Positions 26,140-35,543 are shown, counted from the first letter of the stretch. The stretch: DNA of 64,000 nucleotides from Candidatus Melainabacteria bacterium (GCA_003153555.1 PLZS01000084.1:110108-174107), one strand, 5' to 3'. The notes: generated by a model from the letters alone, not told the origin. A program made the numbers and translations.

Positions 26140-26475
26140 ATGTGCAACCAAAAATTCCTTCGTGCAATAGCAATAGCACTTGTTCTCGCATCGCTGGGTA
26201 GCTGCGTGCCTTCCTATGCATGGAGTCTGTTTCATGGCCGTCGCAACGCTGTGTTACAGCGCGATCAATATCTTAATCAGGAAATAAACGCTGCTAGATT
26301 CAATCTCAAACCGAGAGACTTTCGTAGCTTGTCCAAGAAAAACGCAGTTATATGGCAAAAGGCGCAACAGAAGGCGTATCTCAATGGTGGCAACTTAAGC
26401 AAAGGACAAGAACGAAGTTTGATTCGTTCCCAGAATCTATTGCAAAGAAAGCTCAACTCCGATGTCGGCTACTAG
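26140..26475 (+). CDS. Small secreted protein of unknown function
   Basis: About 111 residues from ATG 26140; the frame is open to 26077 but the signal peptide begins at 26140. Signal segment FLRAIAIALVLASLGSCVPSYA could be cut at SYA or lipidated at LGSC. The mature part is basic and helical, with RRNAVLQRDQYLNQEINAARF and LSKGQERSLIRSQNLLQRKL. No family is recognised. A strong terminator follows 40 bases after the stop. Confidence 0.65.
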   Translation: MCNQKFLRAIAIALVLASLGSCVPSYAWSLFHGRRNAVLQRDQYLNQEINAARFNLKPRDFRSLSKKNAVIWQKAQQKAYLNGGNLSKGQERSLIRSQNLLQRKLNSDVGY

Positions 26476-26515
26476 CTCAATTATTCGTTCTTCAAGATGC
26501 TTTACCCAAGAATTG

Positions 26516-26546
26516 TGCGGAACAGAAAATCTGTTCCGCATTTATT
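26516..26546. terminator. Rho-independent terminator
   Basis: TGCGGAACAG-AAAAT-CTGTTCCGCA is a perfect 10-base stem with a five-base loop, followed by TTTATT. It lies between convergent genes and may serve both strands. Confidence 0.85.
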
Positions 26547-26574
26547 CAAAAACCAATTTTCATTCAAAAATAGC

Positions 26575-27120
26575 TTATGCAGGAAATGCCAGCGCCACTT
26601 TTGGAAAATCATTTTCTGTCTGAGCGATTATGTTGAAATAGTTTGTGAACAAGTTCAGGGCTGTGTTCGCAATGAGTTCAGCAATTTCGCCGTCGGTGTA
26701 ACCAGCTTCGTGAAGATCTTTAATATCAGCGTCTTGTATTTCAGCCCGTCTCAAAAGGATGTTACGCACAAACGTCAAACCTACATCTGCTTTGGCGTCG
26801 CTTGATTGTGACTGGCGCGCCTTAAACAGTTCATCATCGCTCATACCTGCGGCTTTAGCCATTTGCGAATGCGCGGACAAGCAATATTCGCACGCATGAA
26901 CTTCTGCTGCGGTAATGGCAATGCGTTCGCGCATAAGCGCATCCAAAGAGCCTCCAGCCAGCGCTTCATTCATTGCCAAATAACCTTTTACTGCCGCAGG
27001 CGAGTTAGCCATTAAGGCAAACACGTTAGGTACTCGACCCATTTTTTTCTGGATCTGATCCAGCACTTCTTTTGTAGGACCTGTAGCGCTCGCCGGGTCA
27101 ACTGGTGTCAATCGAGTCAT
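26575..27120 (-). CDS. AhpD/carboxymuconolactone-decarboxylase-family peroxidase-like protein
   Basis: About 181 residues from ATG 27120 (GGAG seven bases upstream). The AhpD-type redox motif is present: AEVHACEYCLSAH, that is E-x3-C-x2-C-x3-H, with both cysteines. Members reduce peroxides or decarboxylate muconolactones; the two-cysteine motif favours a peroxidase-like role. The all-helical length fits a CMD domain with an N-terminal extension (LTPVDPASATGP). It is not adjacent to the PerR-like site and no such site is seen upstream. Confidence 0.88.
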   Translation of the reverse strand: MTRLTPVDPASATGPTKEVLDQIQKKMGRVPNVFALMANSPAAVKGYLAMNEALAGGSLDALMRERIAITAAEVHACEYCLSAHSQMAKAAGMSDDELFKARQSQSSDAKADVGLTFVRNILLRRAEIQDADIKDLHEAGYTDGEIAELIANTALNLFTNYFNIIAQTENDFPKVALAFPA

Positions 27121-27378
27121 TTGTATTCTCCAAATAGGTAACTTCGCAATTGCTGAAGTTGATAGTTCGCAGGACATTGCTCCCGCGATCGCCTTGTAAT
27201 GTTCACCCAATGATACAAGTTCCTGAATTCCTGGTAATTAAGTGAGCGGAAATTCTTGCCGAAAATTTTTATTGACCGTTGCCCAAAGTGGAGAAATAGC
27301 CGGGGGCTACGAAAAACAGACCTACCTGGAGTATAATTCCGTTTTCAGCACCATGGCAGCATTAGCGAGGCAGTTCCA

Positions 27379-28098
27379 ATGGCACCCGGCCCACGAGATC
27401 AAGACCAACCGATCATGGGAAGAGAGTCTCTCTTTCGCAAGAAACTCAATCAGCTGCGTACCGACGGGCATTTGAATCAGTTGCCAACCAGTGACAGCGC
27501 CCGCAGAACGCGCGAAATCGAGAAAAGCAACTACCTGGACAACTTGCACAACACACTGGCAGCAAACTCCGCCCCTGTCGAAATGGACCGCCTGACATTG
27601 CTCGATGGCTTAACGGAACTCTACAATAACAAGTCAATTGTACGAGTCCTCAAAGATGAGTTGAAACGGTCTAGGCGCTATAAGTACGCGACCACGGTTC
27701 TCCTGTTGCGGGTTGACGGTTTCCATGAAATACAAGGCAAGTTCGGTCATTTGGCGTCCAACTCAGTACTCAAAGGCACAGCCAACTTTTTGATGAGCAT
27801 TATCCGAGACGTCGACATTCCAGGGCGATATGACGGCGAAACTTTTGTCGTCGTATGCCCACAAACTGACCTTGCCGGAGCATCGGTTCTGGCAGAAAGA
27901 ATCAGAGCCAAGATTTATACAGAAAGAATTTCAGACGTTGGTCAAAATTGGACAGTGACGGTTAGCCAGGGATTGGCGGCTTATCCGGTAAGCGGACAGA
28001 AAGAGGACGAACTGTTTAGATCCGCTCTTAACGCGCTGAACGACGCCCAACGACGTGGCGGTAACACGTACTCATTCTCTGAAGCTGAGCAGCCTTAG
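27379..28098 (+). CDS. GGDEF-domain protein with degenerate active site
   Basis: A 239-residue soluble protein. A ~70-residue hydrophilic N terminus precedes a GGDEF domain (~70-235): DGLTELYNNKSIVRVL, VLLLRVDGFHEIQGKFGHLASNSVLKG, and SQGLAAYP. The signature reads RYDGETF (residues 150-156), where active cyclases have RYGG(D/E)EF. The essential glutamate is threonine, so cyclase activity is doubtful; it may bind GTP or c-di-GMP as a receptor. No RxxD inhibitory site is obvious. It converges with the gene of four MshEN-like modules. Confidence 0.88.
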   Translation: MAPGPRDQDQPIMGRESLFRKKLNQLRTDGHLNQLPTSDSARRTREIEKSNYLDNLHNTLAANSAPVEMDRLTLLDGLTELYNNKSIVRVLKDELKRSRRYKYATTVLLLRVDGFHEIQGKFGHLASNSVLKGTANFLMSIIRDVDIPGRYDGETFVVVCPQTDLAGASVLAERIRAKIYTERISDVGQNWTVTVSQGLAAYPVSGQKEDELFRSALNALNDAQRRGGNTYSFSEAEQP

Positions 28099-28139
28099 CA
28101 GATTCAGCCATAGCGGATGGTTGAAGCGAACGAAAGAGC

Positions 28140-29324
28140 TTACATCCAGCCGAGATTTTTCAAGAGCTCGTCAAAGTCGCCTCGTGTCCAAAGCCAATTG
28201 TGCAGTGCGAAGATCGCCTGTTCAGCACTCATTTTATTTTGAGCTAAAAGCTCTTGCGTGCGCAGCACTGCCGTCAATGTAGGCTGGTCTATCAAATTCT
28301 TTGAAAGCAGAACCTGGGGCAAAGGAGTGTTCGTGCTATGACTTAGAGCGCGAGCAATCACCATCTCCTTACCAGGCACAATACCCACCAAACGAATCAA
28401 CTCAGGGAATTCAAGAGTCGGCGGCTTGACCTCCGTTTCATCCTTCTTCTTCACCTCTGCAAGAGCTTTAGAAACAGGAATGTCTTGCAGTCGCAAAATC
28501 TTCACGACTTCCGCGCCCTGCGTTGGCGTTATCTCGAAAGAGTTCACCAAAGCCTGCATTTGCAGCGCCTGATCCAAGGTTGCTTGGGTAATCAAACGAG
28601 CTTCAACCAATACTTGTCCGATCGGAATGTCGTCAACGAGCCCTTTTTCAACAGAGGACAACAAATCGATGTCAGAAACAATTCCCGCTAGCACCAGAAG
28701 TTCACCTAGACGAACCGTTTTTGCTGATTTCTGCTGCAAAAATCCGTGAAAATCAAGCGACTCCTCAATGCTCGTGCGACGTTCTGCTGCAGATTTGAGA
28801 GCCGCAACCGCCTGCTCTCGATCGATTTTCTTGTCGCGGATAAGAATCTGGGAAGAAACAGCTGCGTTAGCGATTGAATCGGAAATAACACCCTTCAAAA
28901 CCAAAATTCTGCCTAGAGGCAATCCAGTCGTAAAGCAGGTTTGCAGCGCCTCATCAATCGTATCCGAGTTCACCAATTCAGAATCACGAAGCAAGTGACC
29001 CAATTTGTTAGTTAAGTCGAAATATTCTGAACGCCAACCATTGTTGGCGAGCGCATCGTCAAGAGAGATATCTTCAGTTGCAACTGCTTGCAAGGATTTG
29101 ATCGCCATGTCTACAGTGAGAAAATTATCGCGAATAAGTGACTGAGCACGCAATGCGCTCTGCAATTTTTCGTCGCTCAAAAGACCTGAGCCGACAAGTA
29201 CTCTACCGACAGGCAGCCCGGTCTTGGTTGAGATCGGAATTGCATCGGCTAAGTCGCCAAGCTCAATCATCCCCGCCTTAACGAGCAAGTCACCTATGAG
29301 AATCTTGGCAGTGCGTTTGTTCAT
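28140..29324 (-). CDS. Protein of four MshEN/GspE-N-like modules
   Basis: A 394-residue protein built of about four copies of a ~95-residue module. Each has (K/R)(I/L)G(D/E)LLVxAG, then LPVGRVLVxSGLLSDEKLxSALRAQ and LIRDxxLTxxxAIxAL. This is the pattern of MshEN/GspE N-terminal domains, some of which bind c-di-GMP. The ATPase that normally follows is missing. Copies 1-3 are well conserved; the fourth is diverged (ELIRLVGIVPGKEMV). The convergent neighbour is a GGDEF-like gene, which supports a c-di-GMP theme. No TM segment or signal peptide. Confidence 0.8.
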   Translation of the reverse strand: MNKRTAKILIGDLLVKAGMIELGDLADAIPISTKTGLPVGRVLVGSGLLSDEKLQSALRAQSLIRDNFLTVDMAIKSLQAVATEDISLDDALANNGWRSEYFDLTNKLGHLLRDSELVNSDTIDEALQTCFTTGLPLGRILVLKGVISDSIANAAVSSQILIRDKKIDREQAVAALKSAAERRTSIEESLDFHGFLQQKSAKTVRLGELLVLAGIVSDIDLLSSVEKGLVDDIPIGQVLVEARLITQATLDQALQMQALVNSFEITPTQGAEVVKILRLQDIPVSKALAEVKKKDETEVKPPTLEFPELIRLVGIVPGKEMVIARALSHSTNTPLPQVLLSKNLIDQPTLTAVLRTQELLAQNKMSAEQAIFALHNWLWTRGDFDELLKNLGWM

Positions 29325-29587
29325 CGGCGAATGCGTCCTTTAGGACTAGTACGAATTTTACTAAGCATAGCAATTTCAGGCATGAGTTGCACCATGCCAC
29401 CAATTATTGACATCACTTGTCATGGATACCATATGTGGTGCGGAGTGATTTTGTGGATCGATATTTCGAGTCCGATTATTTGCACCACCGGCGGTTCCAA
29501 ATGTGGGTGATTTAGCTCAGATGATCGACAGTTGTCAAGCAATTCAACAGGTAGTAGGATGGATATGAGGGTTCTGGGGTATAGCGC

Positions 29588-30367
29588 ATGAAAAAAGTTC
29601 CAATGTTACTATCGGTACTTGCGACAATTTGGCTTCCAGCGACGGCAGAAACAGTGTTTATTAAACCGCTGGTTATGCCTACATTAAGGGTGCCGACAAT
29701 CAAGGTCGCCCCAACCCAGTCCGTCAAAACTGTCAAACAGAACAAGACTAAAAGCGTCGAGCCTGGGCGACTAGTCAAAGAGCAAGAAAGTTATCCCACA
29801 ACGGCTAACAATTGCACGTGTGAACACGCGTCAAAGCTCTACGAGCAAGGGAAATACAAAGAAGCGGCGTTTTATTACAACAAGACAGCCGAGATAATGC
29901 TTGGACAGTACAAACATGAAAACAGCGACGTTGCTGATATGCGCTACGGACAAGGCTTGTGCTACTACATGTTGGGGGATTACGCCCAGTCTGACAAATG
30001 GTTTACCGCTTCGATAAATATGTATAAACGCGTTAAAGACACGTCGAATCAAATCGCAGTGACGATGGCCCTTCTAGGCGATTCGCACAACAGACAGACT
30101 AGATATGGCATAGGAGATCAACTCGTTAAGGACGCAATCGCTTTGCTAAGCCAAAAACAACAGCAAAAGTCTGCTGACTATGAATATTGCTTATCCTTGC
30201 TTGCCACTTCTTACGATGCGCAAAACAGACAGAAAGAGGCGCTCCCACTTCACAAACAAGCTCTCGCCTTGAAGAAGCAATTGAAAGTTAACGCTGTGGA
30301 AATCAAACAAAAGCAAAATGAAATAAACGAGGACATTAAGGCAATCGAAGCTAAACAAAGCGCCTAA
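29588..30367 (+). CDS. Secreted TPR protein
   Basis: A 259-residue exported protein: signal peptide VPMLLSVLATIWLPATAE, then a Pro/Thr/Lys-rich linker (~25-70), then TPRs from ~80 (HASKLYEQGKYKEAAFYYNK; MRYGQGLCYYMLGDYAQSDKWF; LSLLATSYDAQNRQKEALPL). It ends in a charged helix rich in Lys and Glu. TPRs bind other proteins; the partner is unknown. It is divergent from the MshEN-like gene across a 263-base gap that has a TTGACA at 29408. Confidence 0.8.
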   Translation: MKKVPMLLSVLATIWLPATAETVFIKPLVMPTLRVPTIKVAPTQSVKTVKQNKTKSVEPGRLVKEQESYPTTANNCTCEHASKLYEQGKYKEAAFYYNKTAEIMLGQYKHENSDVADMRYGQGLCYYMLGDYAQSDKWFTASINMYKRVKDTSNQIAVTMALLGDSHNRQTRYGIGDQLVKDAIALLSQKQQQKSADYEYCLSLLATSYDAQNRQKEALPLHKQALALKKQLKVNAVEIKQKQNEINEDIKAIEAKQSA

Positions 30368-30437
30368 TCAACGAAGAATTTCTTTCGCTGTATGCAGCTT
30401 ATGATGACTTGATAAGACTAGCTAAAGTATTAGACTA

Positions 30438-31385
30438 CTATTTAGGTTCAACGTATTCAGCCGGCGGAGTAATATCCGTCGGCGTGAATGGGCTCTTTGC
30501 TATTAGATCGGCAAATGTGTCATCCTCTGGCAAGTGAATGAAGTGCCCAGCACCCCCAAAAGCAACTATTTTAGAGTCTGGATGATCAGTTAGGTATTTT
30601 TGTGTAACTCTGGTCCAATTTTCATTGCGGTCTCCCGGAGGATGTCCATCATCACCATCACCATCGGTAGTCATCTTGACCCCATTCGGTTCTATGCAAA
30701 GCACCTTCATGCCTGCGTCCTTAGAGGCTCTCATCACTTCCATCATCTTGTCTTCAAAGTCTTTAGTGTCGTTAATGGCGCGATGCACATTTTCTCTTAC
30801 CTGCCCCTCCAGCCTCTTTTCCGCATCTGAACCTTTCTCAGCAGCCAGCCACTGATTGACGAGCGGCTGCTGATCTTCACGGAATCCCTCCATAGCCACG
30901 GCATCAACGCCCGCAGTCTTTAAGGATTCAAGAGCTTTGCTAAATCTTGTGGGGCTATCTTTGTCAGCATGGTCGTCGCCCCAAAACAAGACTCTACTGT
31001 CACCGATTCTTTCCTTAATGTTATCCACCGAAGGCGGCTCCGAACTGTCCCACCCCTTAGTTGATTCTTTGGCGTTTTTGAATCCTTCTTTCACTTCCTT
31101 GTAGCGGGGATCTCGTCCGACAATTTTACTTTCGGGAAGCTGTGGACTACTTTCTTGTGCATGTGGCACCACATTTGAGAATCTCAAGTCATTTTGCTCA
31201 GACCTGATTTTTGCCTCGTTTAAATCAACTAGAGTCAATTCGGGGAGATTTATGTTGGTAGAGGATGCTGTCGGGTTACGCAATGTAGAGTTGCCCATAT
31301 TCTCAAACACAGCGGCGGCAGTTAGCGGCTCAGGTGCATCAATGTTTTTCTCCTTCGTGGAGTTAAAGCTATTGTCCAGATGCAT
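30438..31385 (-). CDS. ChaN/TIKI-like fold protein (putative)
   Basis: A 315-residue protein with no signal peptide. Residues 1-~110 are low-complexity and polar. The C-terminal ~200 residues follow the ChaN/TIKI/EreA-type pattern: VLFWGDDHADKDSPTRF (GxxH), DAVAMEGFREDQQPL (E), KVLCIEP, ENWTRVTQKYL, and IVAFGGAGHFIHLPE (second GxxH). Members bind heme or metal, or hydrolyse esters. An Asp/Gly-rich loop (TTDGDGDDGHPPGD) may bind calcium. AAGGA lies five bases before the ATG. The fold call rests on motif order only and should be tested by structure. Confidence 0.65.
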   Translation of the reverse strand: MHLDNSFNSTKEKNIDAPEPLTAAAVFENMGNSTLRNPTASSTNINLPELTLVDLNEAKIRSEQNDLRFSNVVPHAQESSPQLPESKIVGRDPRYKEVKEGFKNAKESTKGWDSSEPPSVDNIKERIGDSRVLFWGDDHADKDSPTRFSKALESLKTAGVDAVAMEGFREDQQPLVNQWLAAEKGSDAEKRLEGQVRENVHRAINDTKDFEDKMMEVMRASKDAGMKVLCIEPNGVKMTTDGDGDDGHPPGDRNENWTRVTQKYLTDHPDSKIVAFGGAGHFIHLPEDDTFADLIAKSPFTPTDITPPAEYVEPK

Positions 31386-31806
31386 GTTTTTCCTTACGTC
31401 TAACCATGCTTCAGCGGCAGAGCTGGTATGGTGCTAACATCAGAAGAAGAATACAACATTGCGAGTAATAATTAGTAGGCTTTCCATTCCCTTCGCGCAG
31501 TTTTCACCATTGCATTATTGGCTATTGGAGTTACCAAAACTTTACCATTTTGAGCCGTTTGAAAGGGTTAGAGACTTAGCAGTTACTGCAAAGTTGTAAT
31601 TCCACAATGTTCGCACCGGAATGTCAAATCAACGTAAAATCAACCAATTGTCCAGAGGCTACTGGTGCGTTCCTGACGCGGTCAATTGGATTGATCCGGT
31701 GTGAAGTCATATCGGATGGATCGACAGCCTAATTTCAGGGTAAACGAGATACACAGACACTGCTCGATCTATTAAGATGAAATAGAGACTCCGATCGGAC
31801 ACGTCT
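31386..31806. other. Non-coding gap, nothing recognised
   Basis: About 420 bases between divergent genes. I see no gene, RNA or clear repeat. It must contain promoters for both flanking genes. Confidence 0.5.
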
Positions 31807-34800
31807 GTGACCCAAGAACAGCTCCTTCCCAAAACGGAATTAGAGCGAGCATTCGCTCAAGCCCGCAGTTGGACTGCGATCCACTCTTGGCGTCGCGGCA
31901 CTTTGGATTTGCGCTCTGGGCGGATGGTCCCGGCCACAGGAATTTATCTCGCACTGGCCCGTACTCATGCTCTCACCGGTCACACAAGGGAGTTCGAGGA
32001 AACCCTGGATTGCGTGTGCAAGTACGGAGATGACCTCACGGCTATCGACAAACAAAGCGTTGTTCGCGTTCTGTGCAACATTCTTGCGGAATTTCGAGAC
32101 GACGAGTTGGACTCACTGTCAAACAGACCAGCGATAGAGAAAATCCTTGTTCAGTCAGCAGTCGCTATGACAGCCCAAATCAAAGGCAATACAAGTGCGC
32201 TGCTTGACGCAATTTGTGTAATTAAGCAATCTGCCGAGCTGGACCTTATATCAGCGCGATTGGAGCGCCAGCGTTTTTCAGAATTTAAAGACGCAGTCGA
32301 AAATAGCAAGGTCAAACTGACTCGAATTGGCAAGCTTACTGATGTTGAATTAACGCCTGACGCAAAAAAGAAATTCAACCAAACTCGCTATATTCTCAAA
32401 ATCCTTTTTAAGAAAGCCGCCCAAATACCCGGACAATTAACAATCCTCGAAATGCTTATTGAGGTAGCGAGCCGTCTCTTAGACCTCAATCAAAAAGAGC
32501 AATCCAAATTTGCTTGCGACAAAATTTTAGAATATGCCGACGGAATTGAAGAAACCATCAAAAGTTCTCCAGGTGCGACAGAGCACACGCCCGTGGTTGA
32601 AAAAGATCCCGCACTGCAAGAGTCTGAACTCGAAGAATTTAAGGCTAGAGAAAAACACATTCGTCAAAAACAAATAGATGCATCTGTGGAGAAAGAACAT
32701 ATTCTTCGAAGTCGCATCGATTCGGCCGATTACGAAGTCAAAGCGTGGCAAATGCGAGCCGAAATGGCAAAGTATCGCCCTAACGATGACTTGGTCGTGC
32801 TCGCTCTAGAACGTGCTGAGCACTATGCTGAGGAATTGAGAGCACACGAAATCGAACTCTTTGCACAGACCGAAGTCACAAAAAGGCTGCGTCAAGAACT
32901 TATCGATTTTGAAGAGAGCTTGAACGTTGTTACTTACAAAGTAGAAACAGAAGTTTCGACAAAATCGAGTGCCGGTGACACCTCAACAAAAGATTTGGAT
33001 TTGAGACTCGCCGACTTACTGGCTGATTTAGGTGACAAATTTGCGCTCAACGAATTAAGAGAGATAGCATGCGAATGTTATTCGAAGTCGATAACAGCGC
33101 GCATCAGAGCAAAGAATTTGGACAATCCAACTCGGAGAAATCTTGTCACCATTTCGAGCAATGCACTAATTTCTAAGGTATATTCTCCGGCGCTGGAACA
33201 ATTTCATAGCGTTAACAAACTGCTGGAGTACTTGGGTAATGATTTGGCTTTGTACGGCAACGTGCGGATTTGCTCCCACTCCCAAAGCCATTTATTTGCA
33301 CAGCTCGTCGATCCCGATTCCAAGCTCGATCAAGCCAGTTTTTCAGCCATGAAAAGTCTTGTCGATCAAAATGCTAAATTTTCACAAATAACCTTCGCTA
33401 TAGAATTATTACCTTACATTTTAGAGCTTTTACACTCTCGCGTAGACAAAAGATTTAGCGCGGAGATCCTCGATGAACTATGGAGAGTAGCGTATGACTT
33501 TCCACCTGCCAGAATCTTCAGTTCATATATCCAACCGCTCTCGATAATGACGGAGCAACTGCTCGGGAGTGAGACACCAAAAGCGTTTGAACATTATACG
33601 AAGATCTTTGCGCATCTACAAAAGGCTAACTTAGAGAAGGAACAAAAGATCCTATTTTGGAGAGTTTTGATCGCCGTTCGAGAAGAAGCAGATGGAAGAA
33701 ACTCACCGAGTCTGGTGCCCTTGCTTGCGAGCCTCGCTCAGCAATACTTTGACATAGGCGATTCGAGAGATTGCTTTGACCTATGCGAACGCGTTCGCCT
33801 GATGGATAAGAGCGACTTGAAAGGGATCAATGCGGGCCTAGTCACGGTGCCTCAATACGGCTCTGCCTTTTTCGATTTGACCAGATTCTACGTAGAGCTC
33901 AAGCAAGATTACGAGGCAAATGAACTAGCCTTAGAGATTCGCGAAATATTTGTTGCAAATAAAGAATTCAAAGAAATTCGCGATGAGCTTTATTTCTCAC
34001 TAGGTACTTTTCTGCTGACTATCTCACAACAAAGTTTGAGCCCACCAAAAGTGCTTTTTGAATTACTGGAAAGCATGAATGATACCGAACTCGGTAATTT
34101 GCTGCAGAAGCTAGAAAACAGCTGGGCAGCGAGGACTGCGTTACTACTTTATCTATTGAATGAGGTAATTCGGCTGCGCGAACTCAGCAAAGGAATTCGT
34201 CACACTTCGCTGATACCGTTGCTCTACAGAAAAGCGCGACTACTTGAAGAGACGTCGAATTCCATCGCGTGCGATGACACATATAGGCGTATTATTGAAA
34301 TTGAGACGGTCTACCAGGGTGACCAAGTCTTCCAACATCAGATCAATTGTGCACAGTATCTTATGCGCACAAAAGCTTACACGTTGGCATTCGAATATTT
34401 GAGAGAGATGACTAAAGTATCAAGCTTACGGCCAGACGACATTCAAGTATTAGACATATTTTCGATGATCGACGAATTCGTGCATCAAAACATGTTTCCC
34501 CATTCCTCAGAATTATTGGTGGCATTGCTCAGCAAGTCCTTGCCTATCAAATTTGACCATAGAATGAAAAAGACATTTGACGCAGTTTTCACAAATTGCC
34601 TGATGTCAAACGACGCAGAAAATGCAGAGTTGCTTCTAGCGAACGCACTTGCCTTGAGAGAAACTGACGAAGATTTTTTGATACAAGCGGCGAAACGATT
34701 CGTGGTAAGTCGACGAGCGGTGCAATTCGCCATCAAACTGGACAATGCTATTGAATCTCTTAAAATCAAAAGAGCAGCGTGTCACAACTTGGAGACATTA

Positions 34801-34896
34801 AGAGAGCAGTTCGTCGCGCTTTGCAATCGAACGGATTTCAAAGATACAGAGGACCCACCACCACTGCCCCCGTTTACCAACGAAAATCCAAGCTAA
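31807..34896 (+). CDS. Very large helical protein of unknown function (1029 residues)
   Basis: An open frame from GTG 31807 with coding-like composition throughout. The protein is almost all helical and hydrophilic, with no signal peptide or TM helix. The N-terminal ~240 residues look like divergent helical repeats (YLALARTHALTGHTREFEETL). Residues ~270-375 are a charged coiled coil (EELVQ-like heptads, EFKAREKHIRQKQIDASVEK and LERAEHYAEELRAHE). The rest again has TPR-like helix pairs (LASLAQQYFDIGDSRDCFDLC; YRKARLLEETSNSIACDDTYRRI). The C-terminal end is PPPLPPF. I do not recognise it; it may be lineage-specific. Confidence 0.8.
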   Translation: MTQEQLLPKTELERAFAQARSWTAIHSWRRGTLDLRSGRMVPATGIYLALARTHALTGHTREFEETLDCVCKYGDDLTAIDKQSVVRVLCNILAEFRDDELDSLSNRPAIEKILVQSAVAMTAQIKGNTSALLDAICVIKQSAELDLISARLERQRFSEFKDAVENSKVKLTRIGKLTDVELTPDAKKKFNQTRYILKILFKKAAQIPGQLTILEMLIEVASRLLDLNQKEQSKFACDKILEYADGIEETIKSSPGATEHTPVVEKDPALQESELEEFKAREKHIRQKQIDASVEKEHILRSRIDSADYEVKAWQMRAEMAKYRPNDDLVVLALERAEHYAEELRAHEIELFAQTEVTKRLRQELIDFEESLNVVTYKVETEVSTKSSAGDTSTKDLDLRLADLLADLGDKFALNELREIACECYSKSITARIRAKNLDNPTRRNLVTISSNALISKVYSPALEQFHSVNKLLEYLGNDLALYGNVRICSHSQSHLFAQLVDPDSKLDQASFSAMKSLVDQNAKFSQITFAIELLPYILELLHSRVDKRFSAEILDELWRVAYDFPPARIFSSYIQPLSIMTEQLLGSETPKAFEHYTKIFAHLQKANLEKEQKILFWRVLIAVREEADGRNSPSLVPLLASLAQQYFDIGDSRDCFDLCERVRLMDKSDLKGINAGLVTVPQYGSAFFDLTRFYVELKQDYEANELALEIREIFVANKEFKEIRDELYFSLGTFLLTISQQSLSPPKVLFELLESMNDTELGNLLQKLENSWAARTALLLYLLNEVIRLRELSKGIRHTSLIPLLYRKARLLEETSNSIACDDTYRRIIEIETVYQGDQVFQHQINCAQYLMRTKAYTLAFEYLREMTKVSSLRPDDIQVLDIFSMIDEFVHQNMFPHSSELLVALLSKSLPIKFDHRMKKTFDAVFTNCLMSNDAENAELLLANALALRETDEDFLIQAAKRFVVSRRAVQFAIKLDNAIESLKIKRAACHNLETLREQFVALCNRTDFKDTEDPPPLPPFTNENPS

Positions 34897-34914
34897 GTAA
34901 TTGACCCACTTCAG

Positions 34915-34989
34915 TCCTACGGATTAGCCAAATGCAATCCTATGGATTCGCCAATGCAGGGATCACCCATTCGGTTCTAAGGATTCGCC
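34915..34989 (+). repeat. Three interspersed 15-base repeats
   Basis: TCCTACGGATTAGCC (34915), TCCTATGGATTCGCC (34938) and TTCTAAGGATTCGCC (34975) are near-copies in the gap between convergent genes. The last runs into the stop of the TPR gene. Confidence 0.55.
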
Positions 34990-35543
34990 TTAACTCGAAT
35001 AGTTTTGGCCCGTTGTTCTAGAGCGGTTGCTTCGGTGCCGCGATTTTCCTTGCGCAGGAAGCGGGCGTAGTCATCCAACACCAGAGCAACACGTTCATCG
35101 TCTGCACCGTAGGCGCCCTCCTTGATTCGCAAGGCGCGCTTGAATAACACTTCGGACTTATCCGGGCGTCCGTGCCCTTGATACATCCATGCCAAGTCCG
35201 GCATCCAGTCGGCAAAGCGCGTGCTATTTGGTCCCGCCAATCCTTCCATGGTGCGCATGGCTAATTCGTAGAGGCGCTCGGCCTCAAAGGAGTTCCGACG
35301 TTTGTCGTTAACAAGAGCCAACTTGCATAAACAAGTCACCATACCGGGTTCAATCGCTTTGCTAGATTCCGCTTGCTTGAGTGCCTCAGTCCATTTGGAT
35401 TGAGCTTCCTCCAAATTTCCCCTGTTGAAAGCGCTTTGTGCCTCGTTGCTGGACTGTTCCCAATCTGCATCAGCAAACGCAAGCGGCGCACCACAAATGA
35501 TGGCAACGGTGGCTATCCAAAGCTTAGGTTTAAAGTCGCCCAA
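34977..35543 (-). CDS. Secreted TPR protein (kinesin-light-chain type)
   Basis: About 188 residues from TTG 35543, chosen because GGAGG lies five bases upstream and it begins a proper signal peptide (KLWIATVAIICGAPLAFADA). TPRs follow: ADWEQSSNEAQSAFNRGNLEEAQSKW, LCKLALVNDKRRNSFEAERLYELAM, and a DLAWMYQGHGRPDKSEVLFKRALRI copy. It ends in a positively charged helix. It resembles the larger TPR protein at 48530-49783 (AEWQKYSTEGAKAYDQANWGAAERSF), so the two are paralogues. Function unknown. Confidence 0.82.
   Translation of the reverse strand: MGDFKPKLWIATVAIICGAPLAFADADWEQSSNEAQSAFNRGNLEEAQSKWTEALKQAESSKAIEPGMVTCLCKLALVNDKRRNSFEAERLYELAMRTMEGLAGPNSTRFADWMPDLAWMYQGHGRPDKSEVLFKRALRIKEGAYGADDERVALVLDDYARFLRKENRGTEATALEQRAKTIRVKANP

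Noticed and set aside
29408..29436. TTGACA with a downstream CATATG as a promoter for the TPR gene at 29588
   Set aside because: The -10 fit is poor and the leader would be over 140 bases; it is mentioned only as a weak candidate.
30600..30855. Two His/Ser-rich frames opposite the ChaN-like gene
   Set aside because: They arise from the Asp/Gly-coding CATCACCATC tract of the minus-strand gene and show no independent signal.
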